A stretch of DNA of 5,053 bases from JANRLJ01 sp034437895 (GTDB lineage: Bacteria > Chloroflexota > Anaerolineae > Aggregatilineales > Phototrophicaceae). Positions 1 through 4,889 of the stretch are shown here, in pieces (the first letter of the stretch is position 1; each line of letters starts with the position of its first letter). The stretch is taken from positions 1 through 5,053 of the forward strand of contig DAOTTO010000050.1 of NCBI GenBank assembly GCA_034437895.1, in the 5' to 3' direction. The position numbers and the translations under genes are program-made. The notes under the pieces are model-generated. The model had not been told where the DNA came from and searched no databases. It saw only the letters and a program-made list of their open reading frames with translations.

Positions 1-7
1 CCCCCGG

Positions 8-94
8 CCCCCTCTCCAATACTTGGAGAGGGGGAGAAAAACGCATCTTGAAGTCCCCTCTCCATGCAATGGGGAGGGGATTTAGGGGTGGGGT
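8..94. repeat. Double GC-rich hairpin, dispersed intergenic repeat
   Basis: There are two back-to-back hairpins. The first pairs 8-19 (CCCCCTCTCCAA) with 23-34 as a perfect 12-bp stem with a 3-nt loop. The second pairs 54-65 with 69-80, 12 bp with one G-T wobble (61/73). Both left arms share CCCCTCTCC (9-17 and 55-63). The second hairpin is followed by TTTAGGGGTGGGGT (81-94), and the run of C at 1-5 may be the cut-off beginning of the same unit. From memory, this C-rich arm, G-rich arm and TTTAGGGGTGGGG tail is a multi-copy intergenic repeat in Chloroflexota and some cyanobacterial genomes. No coding sequence fits here. Copy number cannot be judged from one window. Confidence 0.7.
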
Positions 95-133
95 AAATGC
101 GTGAGCGAAAGTCCTATATTCATAAAATGGTAG

Positions 134-167
134 ACAACCACCTTTTCTGGGTGGTTGTTTGTTTTTT
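134..167 (+). terminator. Rho-independent terminator of an upstream gene
   Basis: A perfect 9-bp stem, ACAACCACC (134-142) with GGTGGTTGT (150-158), closes a 7-nt loop and is followed directly by a T-rich tract (158-167, interrupted by one G at 161). This is the standard intrinsic terminator form on the + strand. It probably ends a + strand gene lying left of the window. It sits about 70 bp before the MarR start, so it could instead be a leader attenuator, but no promoter is evident upstream of it here. It also rules out the TTG at 159 as the MarR start, because that codon lies inside the terminator. Confidence 0.8.
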
Positions 168-227
168 GGTCAGATCACAGGCGGCGGGTTAAACTTCACT
201 ATCGGGGTTACTGTCTACTTGGATTTT

Positions 228-242
228 GAAGGAGTCACGGTG
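228..242 (+). promoter_or_regulatory. Ribosome binding site that fixes the MarR start at GTG 240
   Basis: GAAGGAG at 228-234 is followed by a 5-nt spacer and GTG at 240-242. No other in-frame start nearby, including TTG 159 and ATG 264, has a comparable Shine-Dalgarno match. Confidence 0.8.
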
Positions 243-701
243 AGCGCTGATCTTGAACAGGACATGAATCAGTTATGGATGCTGTTGTTTCAGATCGTTG
301 CCGATATGGAAAAACGGCTGGCTGCCCATTATGCCGCACACGGGCTGACCCCGCAGCAGTTTTATGTCCTTAAGACCTTGACCGAACACGGCGGGACTTG
401 CCCGATTGGAGAGATTGCCCGCGCTCATCATCTGACGAATGCGACGATGACGGGTCTCGTGAATCGCTTAGAAGCCGTCGGCTTAGTCAGCCGGGAACGC
501 AGCGAAGTAGACCGCCGTTCTGTGATGGTCGCTCTGACAGAGGCGGGAGTTAGCCGTTTTACCGAAGTCCAGCTCGATTTACTGGCGCAGGTCAAGTTGG
601 TACTCACTTTGTTGGATGAGGGAGGCCGCCACGATCTGATTTATTATGCTACGCGCTACATTGAAGATGTGGTCAATCGTTTCCCTGTCGCAGAAATTTA
701 G
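240..701 (+). CDS. MarR-family winged-helix transcriptional regulator
   Basis: The protein has 153 residues, typical of MarR dimeric repressors. An N-terminal dimerisation helix (about 5-34) leads to a winged helix-turn-helix (about 37-103). GLTPQQFYVLKTL (35-47) starts the domain, IGEIARAHHL (56-65) is the first HTH helix, TNATMTGLVNRLEAVGLV (66-83) holds the recognition helix, and the wing carries the family signature SEVDRRS (88-94). C-terminal helices (about 104-147) complete the dimer interface. The start is GTG at 240: GAAGGAG ends at 234, 5 nt upstream. The frame is open back to TTG at 159, but that lies in a terminator and adds an un-MarR-like leader. The family binds palindromic operators and often releases on a small phenolic ligand or cysteine oxidation; one cysteine (C54) is present. 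The ligand and target are unknown. It converges on the SDR gene, and no clear promoter was found in 168-239. Confidence 0.9.
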   Translation: MSADLEQDMNQLWMLLFQIVADMEKRLAAHYAAHGLTPQQFYVLKTLTEHGGTCPIGEIARAHHLTNATMTGLVNRLEAVGLVSRERSEVDRRSVMVALTEAGVSRFTEVQLDLLAQVKLVLTLLDEGGRHDLIYYATRYIEDVVNRFPVAEI

Positions 702-1744
702 GGTTGCGCTTTACGCCTGATAAGCCTCCCCACACCCGTTATGAATTTTTCCAGCCCACTGGATTTAATGTAGCCGTGTTGCAGATACCACGCATACGTA
801 TCGCGCAGGCTTTGCTGCATATCAACCTGGGGCTGACCGAGTTCCGCCCATGCTTTGCGGCTGTCGTAATAGACGAAGCGCCGCGCCATCCGCGCTTGTG
901 AGGCATCAATCGGGGTCGGGATTCGCAGCCGCCGCAAAGCGCCTACCGCTGCTGTGATTCCCGGCGCGAGAAAATCCGGTGTCCGTATAAAAGGCCGCGC
1001 CACGCCCACAGTATCCGCGATCATGGCGAACCAGCCTTGATAGGGAAGGTTGGCTGTGCCGAGTAGATAACGCTCACCGCTGCGCCCATATTCCGCCGCC
1101 GCCAAGTGCCAACGCGCCACATCGCGTACATCCGTGACGGCAATCCCGCCCGATGTGACCGGAGCCAGCCATTGCAGTCGTTTAATTTGCGTAATGAAGC
1201 TGCCGGAAATCATGTTCAGGTCGCCCGGTCCCATGATGACGACAGGATTAAGCGTGACGACATCCTGACCCGCCGCAACTGCCTCGCTCACGACTTTTTC
1301 CGCCAGCACTTTGCTGTAGCCATAGGGGAAGTGGTCGGGGGGGAAATTAAATAGATCAAATTCGTGTGCGGGTTCGCCATTGTCACGCAGTCCCACCGCC
1401 GCCGCACTGCTGGTGAAGATCACACGCTGGACTCCGGCTTCCTTCGCGGCTTGCAATACGCGGCGTGTCCCTTCGACATTGGCCTCGAACATGCGCGTTT
1501 TATCGGATCGCCAATAATCGGCAATCGCGGCGACATGAAAGACCCAGTCGCATCCTTCACACGCCGCCTGTAACGCATCCAATTCCAAAATATCGCCTAA
1601 CGCCGATTCGTAGGGAATGCCCTTGAGCGCATCCAATTTCGACGATTTGCGATGTAAAACGCGCACAGAATGTCCATTTTCGGTCAAAACCTTGACGATA
1701 TGCGAGCCGACGAAACCCGTGCCGCCTGTGACGAGTGCTTTCAT
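698..1744 (-). CDS. Extended SDR NAD(P)-dependent epimerase/dihydroflavonol-reductase-like enzyme
   Basis: The protein has 348 residues, the usual size for an extended short-chain dehydrogenase/reductase. The Rossmann nucleotide motif is TGGTGFVGSH (6-15, glycines 7, 10 and 13). GD at 50-51 fits the adenine-contacting acidic position and HVAA is at 70-73. The catalytic set is present: TSS at 111-113, and Y141 with K145 (YGYSK, the YxxxK motif). NPVVIMGPGD (166-175) is the conserved segment after the active site. Overall pattern, as recalled, is closest to the dihydroflavonol-4-reductase-like / HpnA (hopanoid-associated epimerase) branch. The substrate cannot be read from sequence: a nucleotide sugar, a ketone or a sterol/hopanoid intermediate are all possible. 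It is probably soluble and cytosolic. ATG at 1744 begins the Rossmann strand at the usual place, yet no Shine-Dalgarno is seen upstream. It is single-gene, convergent with MarR, with overlapping stop codons (698-701). Confidence 0.92.
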   Translation of the reverse strand: MKALVTGGTGFVGSHIVKVLTENGHSVRVLHRKSSKLDALKGIPYESALGDILELDALQAACEGCDWVFHVAAIADYWRSDKTRMFEANVEGTRRVLQAAKEAGVQRVIFTSSAAAVGLRDNGEPAHEFDLFNFPPDHFPYGYSKVLAEKVVSEAVAAGQDVVTLNPVVIMGPGDLNMISGSFITQIKRLQWLAPVTSGGIAVTDVRDVARWHLAAAEYGRSGERYLLGTANLPYQGWFAMIADTVGVARPFIRTPDFLAPGITAAVGALRRLRIPTPIDASQARMARRFVYYDSRKAWAELGQPQVDMQQSLRDTYAWYLQHGYIKSSGLEKFITGVGRLIRRKAQP

Positions 1745-1750
1745 AAGTGG

Positions 1751-1783
1751 TTAGCCGTTGGTGATGAGCGATTAGCTGTTAGC
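1751..1783. repeat. Degenerate TTAGC(C/T)GTT repeat
   Basis: TTAGCCGTTG (1751-1760) and TTAGCTGTTA (1772-1781) match at 8 of 10 positions with a 21-bp period, and the intervening bases contain a further partial unit (GCGATTAGC). From memory, strings of TTAGC/GTTAGC units are common intergenic simple-type repeats in cyanobacteria and Chloroflexota. This occupies the place where the SDR ribosome binding site would be expected. Confidence 0.4.
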
Positions 1784-1802
1784 AAAGAATGCAATGGTGA
1801 TA

Positions 1803-1830
1803 CTCCCCATGCCTCAAGGCAGGGGCTTCT
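1803..1830 (-). mobile_element. Bulged hairpin resembling an IS200/IS605 element end (solitary remnant)
   Basis: Read on the minus strand this is AGAAGCCCCTGCC, loop TTGA, GGCATGGGGAG. CCCC pairs with GGGG and TGCC with GGCA, leaving one extrahelical base (A1809 on +, T on -). Sub-terminal imperfect hairpins with a bulged T are what TnpA Y1 transposases of the IS200/IS605 family recognise, and AGAAGCCCC...GGGGAG is the form I recall at the 3' end of tnpB-type elements, where it is also part of the omega/reRNA scaffold. No tnpA or tnpB coding trace is seen on either side, so this would be an isolated end or a MITE derivative. A chance hairpin is possible. Confidence 0.4.
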
Positions 1831-1861
1831 GCCGTAAGTTCGCTAAAGAAAACTGAAAATA

Positions 1862-2083
1862 TTGAACCGCAGAAAGTAGACCGACCTAAGTAAATGGAAA
1901 AAGGTTTAACCACAGAGCGCACAGAGATTTAAGTTCAAATTCTTGGTGGTTCAAAAATTTGGGAGTGGTTATATGGGTGGGGTTATAGTGCTTCCGCCGG
2001 AGCGACACATAGGTCGCTCCCTATAGTACCCTTTGCCTTAGCCACTCCCAATTATTTACCCAATCTTACTTTCTGTGGTTCAA
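1862..2083. repeat. 222-bp nested inverted-repeat (MITE-like) block
   Basis: The outer arms are 1862-1878 and 2067-2083 (TTGAACC[G/A]CAGAAAGTA, 16 of 17 paired). Inner arms are 1959-1971 and 2039-2051 (TTGGGAGTGG[T/C]TA, 12 of 13). At the core is a perfect 8-bp hairpin, GGAGCGAC (1999-2006) with GTCGCTCC (2013-2020), loop ACATAG, flanked by TATAG (1984-1988) and CTATA (2021-2025). A second left copy of the arm at 1900-1915 pairs with 2073-2088 (15 of 16). The left half also carries CACAGAG at 1911-1917 and 1920-1926, and a reverse TTGAACCACC at 1944-1953. No ORF is present. The layout fits a non-autonomous, palindrome-based element or several dispersed repeats nested into each other; clear target-site duplications were not found. 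Confidence 0.6.
1903..1929 (+). repeat. AACCACAGAG...CACAGAG short tandem motif
   Basis: AACCACAGAG at 1908-1917 is followed by a second CACAGAG at 1920-1926, a 9-bp period. From memory, 'AACCACAGAGNNCACAGAG' is a widespread intergenic motif in Chloroflexota, planctomycetes and cyanobacteria. Here it is embedded in the left side of the nested inverted repeat. Confidence 0.5.
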
Positions 2084-2114
2084 CCTTTAAGTATTTATCG
2101 GACAAAGTTGGTCT

Positions 2115-2978
2115 TTAACGCTTGGGCTTGAACGCACCCGCGACGAGGCTTTCATCAAAGAATTCTCCGGCTGTACCTTCGGTAGCGTAGCGATAGAGCG
2201 CCGCCTGGAAGATGCCGCCCAATGCGCCCCCAATTAAGCTAAAGAACACCAATACCAGTACCACCACCGCGATGGCGAAAACCGCTATTACGCCCGAACC
2301 TGTAACGGAGGCCAGCAGGAACAACGGCGCGCCGATCACAAACATAGCGGCGATAGACACCAAAAACATCACAAAGCCGATACCTGATGAGGCAATAAGC
2401 TGCTCGCCCCATGTCTTTTTGAGCAGGCTGCCGCTGCGCTTGATCGCATCAATCGCGCCTACGTTTTCCACAATCAGTACCGGAATCACGAGGAATGTCA
2501 CCACATTCCACGCCACATTGACGATGCTGGCGAGAATCTGCGTGAGAAAATTATCCTGATTCCGCAGCGCATTCAAGATCATGCCGATAGTTGCTGAAAT
2601 CGCGGCATATTCGATAATTTGCGTAAGGTGGGAACGGGCGATGTTGAAGCCATCGGCGACAGTGGGGTCTTCGCCACGCAGCCGCATCATCGCCGCACCG
2701 ATCAGGGCTGTATTCGAGAAGATGATGACGGTGTACGTCACCAGATAAAACAGGAACAGAATCACAAAGCCGATCACGCTTTGTCCGCTGCTGACTTGTT
2801 CGCCGGATGCCGCTTGATCGACCAATCCTGTCGCCGCTAAGGGGATGAAGAACAAAATCGAGACAATAATCATCCCGATCATCGATAAAAATGGAAAAAG
2901 CAGCAGTTCGCGGTCAGCGCGTAAGACCTGCCAGCTCGCCTTGATAAGCTCCCAACTTCTGGAAAAACTTTCAAACAT
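2115..2978 (-). CDS. DUF6159-like integral membrane protein, function unknown
   Basis: The protein has 287 residues. It opens with the amphipathic segment SFSRSWELIKASWQVLRADR (4-23), then about six hydrophobic segments: 26-48, 67-92, 122-138, 145-171, 195-223 and 226-262. A charged loop, MMRLRGEDPTVADGF (97-111), lies between the second and third, and KRSGSLLKKTWGEQ (180-193) between the fourth and fifth; both are probably cytoplasmic by the positive-inside rule. The opening motif 'SRSWELIKASWQVLRADRELLLFP' type and overall length match what I recall of the DUF6159 family, whose role is not established. No catalytic motif is visible. The start is ATG at 2978, with AAAGGAG (2988-2994 on the + map) 9 nt upstream. 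It is divergent from the M23 peptidase, sharing a 159-bp control region. An envelope role alongside the peptidase is only suggested by position. Confidence 0.8.
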   Translation of the reverse strand: MFESFSRSWELIKASWQVLRADRELLLFPFLSMIGMIIVSILFFIPLAATGLVDQAASGEQVSSGQSVIGFVILFLFYLVTYTVIIFSNTALIGAAMMRLRGEDPTVADGFNIARSHLTQIIEYAAISATIGMILNALRNQDNFLTQILASIVNVAWNVVTFLVIPVLIVENVGAIDAIKRSGSLLKKTWGEQLIASSGIGFVMFLVSIAAMFVIGAPLFLLASVTGSGVIAVFAIAVVVLVLVFFSLIGGALGGIFQAALYRYATEGTAGEFFDESLVAGAFKPKR

Positions 2979-2987
2979 GGGGTTGAA

Positions 2988-2994
2988 CTCCTTT
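2988..2994 (-). promoter_or_regulatory. Shine-Dalgarno of the membrane-protein gene
   Basis: AAAGGAG on the minus strand, 9 nt before ATG 2978, a strong match that supports this start. Confidence 0.8.
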
Positions 2995-3002
2995 GAATTG
3001 CT

Positions 3003-3030
3003 TTGTTGATCGTAAATTGTACCTTAAAAT
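3003..3030 (+). promoter_or_regulatory. Candidate promoter for the M23 peptidase
   Basis: TTGTTG (3003-3008), a 16-bp spacer and TAAAAT (3025-3030) resemble sigma-70-type -35/-10 boxes. The predicted transcript would start near 3037, giving a leader of about 100 nt that includes the dyad at 3037-3057 and the hairpin at 3072-3089. This is a consensus match by eye only. Confidence 0.4.
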
Positions 3031-3043
3031 AGGTCTGGTTAAA
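3016..3043 (-). promoter_or_regulatory. Candidate divergent promoter for the membrane-protein gene
   Basis: On the minus strand TACAAT (3016-3021) is a one-mismatch -10. The best -35, TTTAAC (3038-3043) at a 16-bp spacer, is weak. If real, it overlaps the opposite-facing peptidase promoter, so the two genes could interfere with or share control. Confidence 0.3.
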
Positions 3044-3057
3044 GACACTACTTAACC
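3037..3057. promoter_or_regulatory. Dyad GGTTAA-N9-TTAACC, possible operator
   Basis: A perfect 6-bp inverted repeat, GGTTAA (3037-3042) and TTAACC (3052-3057), has arms 15 bp apart centre to centre. It lies at the predicted start site of the + promoter and over the -35 of the - promoter, where a repressor could affect both. The arms are short, so chance is possible. Confidence 0.35.
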
Positions 3058-3061
3058 TTAC

Positions 3062-3103
3062 AGTTTATTAAACCCCAAAAATGTGGGGTATGTAAAGTTT
3101 ATT
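3062..3103. repeat. Hairpin flanked by AGTTTATT direct repeats
   Basis: ACCCCA (3072-3077) pairs with TGGGGT (3084-3089) around a 6-nt loop. AGTTTATT occurs on both sides (3062-3069 and 3096-3103), 34 bp apart. No T-run follows on either strand, so it is not a standard terminator. It lies in the leader of the peptidase gene, 49 bp before the start codon. Confidence 0.4.
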
Positions 3104-3125
3104 CGTTGGCATAGTGAAGTGTTTT

Positions 3126-3140
3126 AAAGGAATATGTGTG
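3126..3140 (+). promoter_or_regulatory. Ribosome binding site that fixes the peptidase start at GTG 3138
   Basis: AAAGGA at 3126-3131 is 6 nt before GTG 3138. The earlier in-frame GTG at 3114 lacks a Shine-Dalgarno and would add eight residues with two cysteines ahead of a normal signal-peptide n-region. Confidence 0.7.
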
Positions 3141-4709
3141 AGACTGCTCAAAACAGGTTTTCGTTTGATGATTTTCAACGGCTTTTTGGTCGCGTGTACA
3201 CTCGTTTTTTCTTATCGTCCCAGCACCGCGCAAACGTCGCAGTGCAGTTTAGCCGATTCGGTCAATTATCCGATTGATACCACCGTATTTTCTCTGGTGC
3301 AGGATTTCGGTGTCGCCAGCCAGCGGCATCAAGGGCGCTATCACACAGGCGAAGATTGGAGCATCGGCAGCAGCAGCCTTGCTCAACCTGTGCGGGCGGC
3401 GGCATCAGGCCGGGTGACGTATACCGCGCCGACAGGATGGGGACGCGATGGCGGCGTGATTATCATTGAGCATACTTTCCCCGATGGGACGATTGCCTAC
3501 AGCCAATATGGTCACATCATGCAAACCGAATCCGTCGTATTTCCGCCACGCTATGCCTGCGTACAAGCGGGTGACATTATCGCCGTGATTGGAGATGTGC
3601 GCCCTGCGCCGCATTTGCATTTTGAGATCAGGATTAATCAGCCGGATAATCCCGGCGCAGGTTACACCCGTGAAGACCCATCCGCGCTCGGATTTCGTCG
3701 TCCAGCGCAGTTCGTCGCCAATCATCAAGCCTGGCTGAATCCGGCGCATCGCTGGCACACGCTGGTCGATACTTTTGGCCCGGCTGTCCCGCCGCTGCTC
3801 TTAGAGGATAACAGCATGATCGTCATTGACGGCGATTTACTGCGCGGAATCGGCGCGAATGGCGGGGTGGCATGGCGTGTTTCGGCAGGCGGACAAGCGG
3901 TCAATATTTCCGGCTTTCAACTGAATCCTTATATCACGCTCACGGACGGCACGATCACACGCATTGATTACACAGGCATAGCGCAAGAAAGCTATTCGCT
4001 GGATTTCACGCCGGATCGTCCGCCGCTGGAAGTGGACGACTCGCTGGTTTATCACACGTCGGATAATGCCCTTGTCGCGCTTACACCAGATCGCCGCGCT
4101 TTACTGTGGCGCTCGGAAGGAATCCCGCCGTTTAAGCAGGCGTATGTTACGCCGGATTTAATTGCGCTCGTGATGGAAGACGACACGCTTCGGCTGCTTT
4201 CCACGAATGGTGAACAAATTGATGTGGCGGATTTGCGCGACGGCGCGAGTTTTGCTACTGCGCCAGATGGGCGCTTATTGGCCTATACACAGGGCGGCCT
4301 ATGGGCGATTGATTCGGCAGGAGCATGGTCAGAATATCTGCCGGATGCGCCAGCAGGTGGACGCAGCAGCGCTGTTGTGAGCTTGCCGGATGGACGGCTT
4401 TATCTGCTCGATGGGCAAAATCTGTATGCGTATGCTCAAAATCAACCCGTATGGCAGGCGCGGCTGCCGCTCGATATTACTGGACGGGCGGAAATGACCT
4501 ATCTCAATGGCGCGTTGCTGATCGTCAGTAGCGGGGGACAGATTGTCGTCGCAGGCGAAAACGGTGGCTTCTGCGGTTTCACACGCATTTATGGGGATGA
4601 CCGCGCTAATCTCTGGTATAACGTCGGCAATGATGGGACGCTGCGTGTGGCTGTGGGCAATCAATACCTCGGCCTCGATTGGGCGCGTTTCGCTGGAAGC
4701 TGTCTTTAA
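3138..4709 (+). CDS. Exported M23-family (LytM-like) metallopeptidase with C-terminal beta-propeller
   Basis: The protein has 523 residues from GTG 3138. Residues 1-31 form an export signal: basic RLLKTGFR, hydrophobic core 10-25, then either signal peptidase I cleavage after STA (29-31) or a lipobox LVAC (17-20). The peptidase domain spans about 50-190. Its zinc ligands are H69 and D73 (HTGED, the HxxxD motif) and H161 of HLHFEI (159-164); H126 (YGH) and H159 fill the catalytic histidine positions, so the active site looks complete. M23 enzymes cleave peptide cross-bridges of peptidoglycan, glycine-rich peptides in some members, so it probably acts outside the membrane. Residues about 210-523 are a run of short beta-strand repeats (DGDLLRGIGANGGVAWRV, DNALVALTPDRRALLW, DGRLYLLDGQNLYAYA) like a PQQ/WD40-type propeller, a likely binding module. 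Four cysteines after the signal (36, one near 145, two at the C-terminus) could form disulfides. It is monocistronic. Confidence 0.9.
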   Translation: MRLLKTGFRLMIFNGFLVACTLVFSYRPSTAQTSQCSLADSVNYPIDTTVFSLVQDFGVASQRHQGRYHTGEDWSIGSSSLAQPVRAAASGRVTYTAPTGWGRDGGVIIIEHTFPDGTIAYSQYGHIMQTESVVFPPRYACVQAGDIIAVIGDVRPAPHLHFEIRINQPDNPGAGYTREDPSALGFRRPAQFVANHQAWLNPAHRWHTLVDTFGPAVPPLLLEDNSMIVIDGDLLRGIGANGGVAWRVSAGGQAVNISGFQLNPYITLTDGTITRIDYTGIAQESYSLDFTPDRPPLEVDDSLVYHTSDNALVALTPDRRALLWRSEGIPPFKQAYVTPDLIALVMEDDTLRLLSTNGEQIDVADLRDGASFATAPDGRLLAYTQGGLWAIDSAGAWSEYLPDAPAGGRSSAVVSLPDGRLYLLDGQNLYAYAQNQPVWQARLPLDITGRAEMTYLNGALLIVSSGGQIVVAGENGGFCGFTRIYGDDRANLWYNVGNDGTLRVAVGNQYLGLDWARFAGSCL

Positions 4710-4889
4710 TAATTACAATTTCTATCGATACTCCTGTGTTTAAGCTAGGTTTGTGCTATAATTCACACAAGAAATCTCAAATTATCCTAAAAGATTTGGA
4801 TTCTTGCTGCTAAATGACTGACAATAAATTATAATTTGATAAGGATAAAGACAATCCAAAATACGCTCACTATTTTTAGATAAAGTAGC
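4710..4889 (+). promoter_or_regulatory. Promoter and AT-rich structured leader of the response-regulator gene
   Basis: An extended -10, TGCTATAAT (4754-4762), is a perfect consensus match; the -35 region (CTGTGT or TGTGTT near 4734-4740) is weak, as extended -10 promoters tolerate. Transcription would start near 4769 and give a leader of about 120 nt. TTGTG (4751-4755) and CACAA (4766-4770) make a short dyad centred on the -10. The leader holds inverted repeats 4777-4785/4831-4839 (9 bp), 4782-4788/4842-4848 (7 bp) and 4795-4802/4853-4860 (8 bp), and a 12-bp AT palindrome at 4826-4837 containing a second TATAAT (4830-4835). No terminator with a T-run was seen after the peptidase stop at 4709. 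Confidence 0.6.

Larger units (their letters stand above)
1745..2114. other. 370-bp gene-free, repeat-rich intergenic region
   Basis: No credible ORF is present. The region separates the 5' end of the SDR gene from the 3' end of the membrane-protein gene, both on the minus strand. It holds three layers described separately: a TTAGC-type degenerate repeat next to the SDR start, a bulged hairpin like an IS200/IS605 end, and a nested inverted-repeat block. It must also hold any SDR promoter, but I could not identify convincing -35/-10 boxes, and no classical terminator with a T-run follows the membrane-protein gene. Confidence 0.8.

Noticed and set aside
159..239. N-terminal extension of the MarR reading frame from TTG 159
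   Set aside because: The TTG lies in the T-tract of an intrinsic terminator and has no ribosome site, while GTG 240 has GAAGGAG at 5 nt and gives a standard-length MarR.
1106..1573. Plus-strand open frames at 1106-1354 and 1364-1573 inside the SDR gene
   Set aside because: They are antisense to a clearly conserved enzyme, with low-complexity Arg/His-rich translations and no ribosome sites.
1903..1929. CRISPR-like repeat
   Set aside because: Only two 7-bp CACAGAG units 9 bp apart; there are no spacer-repeat units of CRISPR size and no cas genes.
1999..2020. GGAGCGAC/GTCGCTCC hairpin as the terminator of the membrane-protein gene
   Set aside because: No T-tract follows on the minus strand, and the hairpin is better explained as the core of the nested inverted repeat.
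2212..2840. Plus-strand open frames opposite the membrane-protein gene
   Set aside because: The Thr/Asn/Pro-rich translation at 2212-2559 is the complement of Ile/Val/Leu codons of transmembrane helices; the frame at 2619-2840 is likewise a shadow.
3072..3089. ACCCCA/TGGGGT hairpin as an intrinsic terminator
   Set aside because: The stem is only 6 bp and no T-run follows on either strand; it lies between divergent starts, where no transcript should end.
3114..3137. GTG 3114 as the start of the peptidase
   Set aside because: There is no Shine-Dalgarno before it. The extra residues, including two cysteines, do not suit a signal peptide, whereas GTG 3138 has AAAGGA at 6 nt.
3405..4664. Minus-strand frames (3405-3758, 3837-4055, 4329-4664) and the plus frame 4325-4531 within the peptidase
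   Set aside because: They overlap an intact M23/propeller coding sequence and show no domain motif or start signal.
4543..4743. Plus-strand frame overlapping the peptidase 3' end
   Set aside because: It is mostly inside the peptidase coding sequence in another frame, with no ribosome site and no recognisable protein features.
4751..4770. LacI-type operator over the extended -10
   Set aside because: TTGTG/CACAA gives only 5-bp arms with a mismatched centre, so it is noted as a short dyad but not called an operator.
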